Shown here in pieces: positions 62,441 to 64,000 of a stretch of DNA of 64,000 bases. The first letter of the stretch is position 1, and each line of letters starts with the position of its first letter. A model generated the notes under the pieces. It was not told where the DNA came from and searched no databases. It saw only the letters and a program-made list of their open reading frames with translations. This DNA is from Devosia sp. YIM 151766 (GTDB lineage Bacteria; Pseudomonadota; Alphaproteobacteria; Rhizobiales; Devosiaceae), in contig NZ_CP127251.1 in the NCBI RefSeq assembly GCF_030285925.1, positions 2,108,001 through 2,172,000 on the forward strand, in the 5' to 3' direction. Position numbers and translations under genes: made by a program.

Positions 62441-64000
62441 GTGTCGCAAGACTTCCTGGTCGGCGTGGATGTAGGAACGGGCAGCGCCCGGGCCGGTATT
62501 TTCACACGCGACGGTAAACTATTGGGGCGCCACGAAAATCCGATCCTGATGCGGCGCGAAGACGCCAATTTCGCCGAGCATGACAGCAGCCAGATCTGGT
62601 CCGCCGTCTGTGCCGCCGTCCGCGGCGCCATGGCGGCCGCCGGGGCCGATCCCGCCGCCATTGCCGGCATCGCCTTCGACGCCACCTGCTCCCTCGTCGT
62701 CCGCGATGGTGACGGCGAGCCCGTGACCGTCTCCCGCAACGGAGAAGATCGTTGGGATACAATAGTTTGGCTCGACCATCGGGCGCTGGACGAGGCCGAG
62801 CAATGCACCCGCACCGGTCATGAAGTGCTCGATTATATCGGCGGCGTCATGTCGCCGGAAATGGAAGTGCCCAAGCTGATGTGGCTCAAGCGCCACCTGC
62901 CGCAAAGCTGGCAGCGCGCCGGGATGATGTTCGACCTCGCCGACTTCCTCTCCTGGAAAGCCACCGGCTCCCTCGCCCGATCCCAATGCACTCTGGCCAC
63001 CAAATGGACCTATGCGGCGCACCAAGCCATTGGGTGGAAAGAAGATTTTCTGACACAGGTCGGCCTCGAGGACCTGGTCGCCAAGGCATCCCTGCCCGAA
63101 AAAGCCTCCCCGATAGGCGCCGATCTCGGCCCCCTGACCCCGATTGCCGCCGAACAACTGGGCCTCACCACCAGGTGCCGCGTCGGCGCCGGATTGATCG
63201 ATGCCTATGCCGGGACATTGGCAGAATTGGGTCCCCTCACCGCCCGTCCCGAGGAAATGGACCGGCACAGCGCCCTCATCGCCGGCACCTCCAGTTGCGT
63301 CATGTCCATGTCGCGGCAAAGCCTTGCCGTGAAAGGCATTTGGGGGCCGCATCTGGGCACTATCCTGGACGGATATTGGCAGTTGGAGGGCGGCCAATCC
63401 GCGTCCGGCGCCCTGCTCGACCACATCCTGCGCTGGCACGGCGCCGGCGGCGAGCCCAGCGCTCAACTGCACCAAGCCATCTGCGACCGCGTCATGGAAC
63501 TGCGCGCCGAGGCTGGCCCTGCCTTTGCCAGCCGCCTGCATGTCCTGCCCGATTTCCACGGCAACCGTTCGCCATTGGGCGATCCAAATGCCCTCGGCGT
63601 GATTTCCGGCCTGACGCTCGACAGCGATTTCGACAGCCTCTGCCGCCTCTATTGGCGCAGCTGTGTCGGCATCGCCTTGGGTATCCGCCATATCCTGGAA
63701 ACCATGAGCGGAGACCGCTCCCCCGTCGAATACCTGCATGTCATTGGTGGCCATACGAAAAATCCGTTGCTGATGGAGCTTTACGCTGACGCGACCGGCT
63801 GCATCGTCATCGAGCCCAATACGCCGGACGCCACCTTGCTCGGCATGGCCATGGTGGCCGCCAATGCCGCCGGCCTCTATCCCAGCCTCGACCGCGCCTG
63901 CCTCGCCATGCATCGGAGCAGCACGCAACGGCATCCCAATCCGGCGATGCGCCCGCAATTCGACCGCGATTACCGGATTTTCCTCGAAATGCTGAAACAG
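62441..64000 (+). CDS. FGGY-family carbohydrate kinase, ribulokinase-like, cut by window end
   Basis: 520 codons are open from GTG 62441 to the last base with no stop; the family is about 530-545 residues, so only the end is missing. GAGGG precedes the GTG by seven bases. FGGY signatures: FLVGVDVGTGSARAGIF, IAFDATCSLVV, WLDHRALDEAE, VGAGLIDAYAG, IAGTSSCVMS, YLHVIGGHTKNPLLMEL and DATLLGMAMVAA. The group is close to D-ribulokinase (FGGY/YDR109C). It probably phosphorylates the ketose made by the upstream polyol dehydrogenase. Confidence 0.9.
   Translation, partial: MSQDFLVGVDVGTGSARAGIFTRDGKLLGRHENPILMRREDANFAEHDSSQIWSAVCAAVRGAMAAAGADPAAIAGIAFDATCSLVVRDGDGEPVTVSRNGEDRWDTIVWLDHRALDEAEQCTRTGHEVLDYIGGVMSPEMEVPKLMWLKRHLPQSWQRAGMMFDLADFLSWKATGSLARSQCTLATKWTYAAHQAIGWKEDFLTQVGLEDLVAKASLPEKASPIGADLGPLTPIAAEQLGLTTRCRVGAGLIDAYAGTLAELGPLTARPEEMDRHSALIAGTSSCVMSMSRQSLAVKGIWGPHLGTILDGYWQLEGGQSASGALLDHILRWHGAGGEPSAQLHQAICDRVMELRAEAGPAFASRLHVLPDFHGNRSPLGDPNALGVISGLTLDSDFDSLCRLYWRSCVGIALGIRHILETMSGDRSPVEYLHVIGGHTKNPLLMELYADATGCIVIEPNTPDATLLGMAMVAANAAGLYPSLDRACLAMHRSSTQRHPNPAMRPQFDRDYRIFLEMLKQ

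Overview
The window is a GC-rich stretch of an alphaproteobacterial chromosome. Gene content and style (thuEFGKAB-type operon, ChvE/GguAB-like sugar importer, FeS/Moco xanthine dehydrogenase next to PuuD, ATGA-coupled operons, small Rhizobiales-type membrane proteins) point to the Hyphomicrobiales, most likely Devosia or a close relative; the genus is an inference. I see no rRNA, tRNA, CRISPR array, phage gene or transposase. About 53 protein genes are supported, and the last one (an FGGY kinase) runs off the right edge.

Layout. 0-10 kb: housekeeping and repair-type genes (small DUF1059 protein, CCA-adding enzyme, two NUDIX hydrolases, acetyltransferase, glutathionyl-hydroquinone reductase-like GST, metallophosphoesterase) and a murL-murD2 pair, the alternative route for putting D-Glu into peptidoglycan precursors. 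8.4-13.8 kb: a CadC-like membrane regulator with TPRs, a degenerate receiver protein, an MgtC-like protein, and a polyol dehydrogenase/SDR pair. 13.9-34 kb: a purine-degradation island. Adenine deaminase, guanine deaminase, xanthine dehydrogenase XdhABC, membrane urate hydroxylase PuuD, HIU hydrolase UraH, a PuuE-UraD fusion, ureidoglycine aminohydrolase and ureidoglycolate lyase convert purines to glyoxylate and urea. Malate synthase G, encoded in the same run, can take the glyoxylate into the TCA cycle, and a BMP-type ABC importer inside the operon probably brings in a nucleobase or ureide. Allantoate amidohydrolase is the one step not seen. 34-45 kb: a YbaY-HslJ fusion, a deaminase, otsBA (trehalose synthesis), an RhlE-type helicase, a Tat-exported molybdoenzyme lipoprotein with a cytochrome b partner, a ThuA-like protein, a periplasmic 5'-nucleotidase and a GlsB-type membrane protein. 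45-53 kb: the trehalose/disaccharide uptake and 3-keto catabolism operon thuEFGKAB with a divergent LacI regulator. 53-55 kb: sulfurtransferase, VOC protein, methyltransferase. 55-64 kb: a ChvE-MmsAB (GguAB) monosaccharide importer, a divergent GntR regulator with an apparent AUU start codon and a perfect palindrome beside its ribosome-binding site, then a mannitol-dehydrogenase-family enzyme and an FGGY kinase.

The intergenic spaces carry at least four families of dispersed palindromic repeats, including a perfect 26-bp inverted repeat and a small element with 13-bp terminal inverted repeats flanked by near-identical direct repeats. The points most worth checking are the murL-murD2 pair, the AUU-start regulator, the purine-to-malate island with its missing step, and a motif shared by the purine and 5'-nucleotidase promoter regions.
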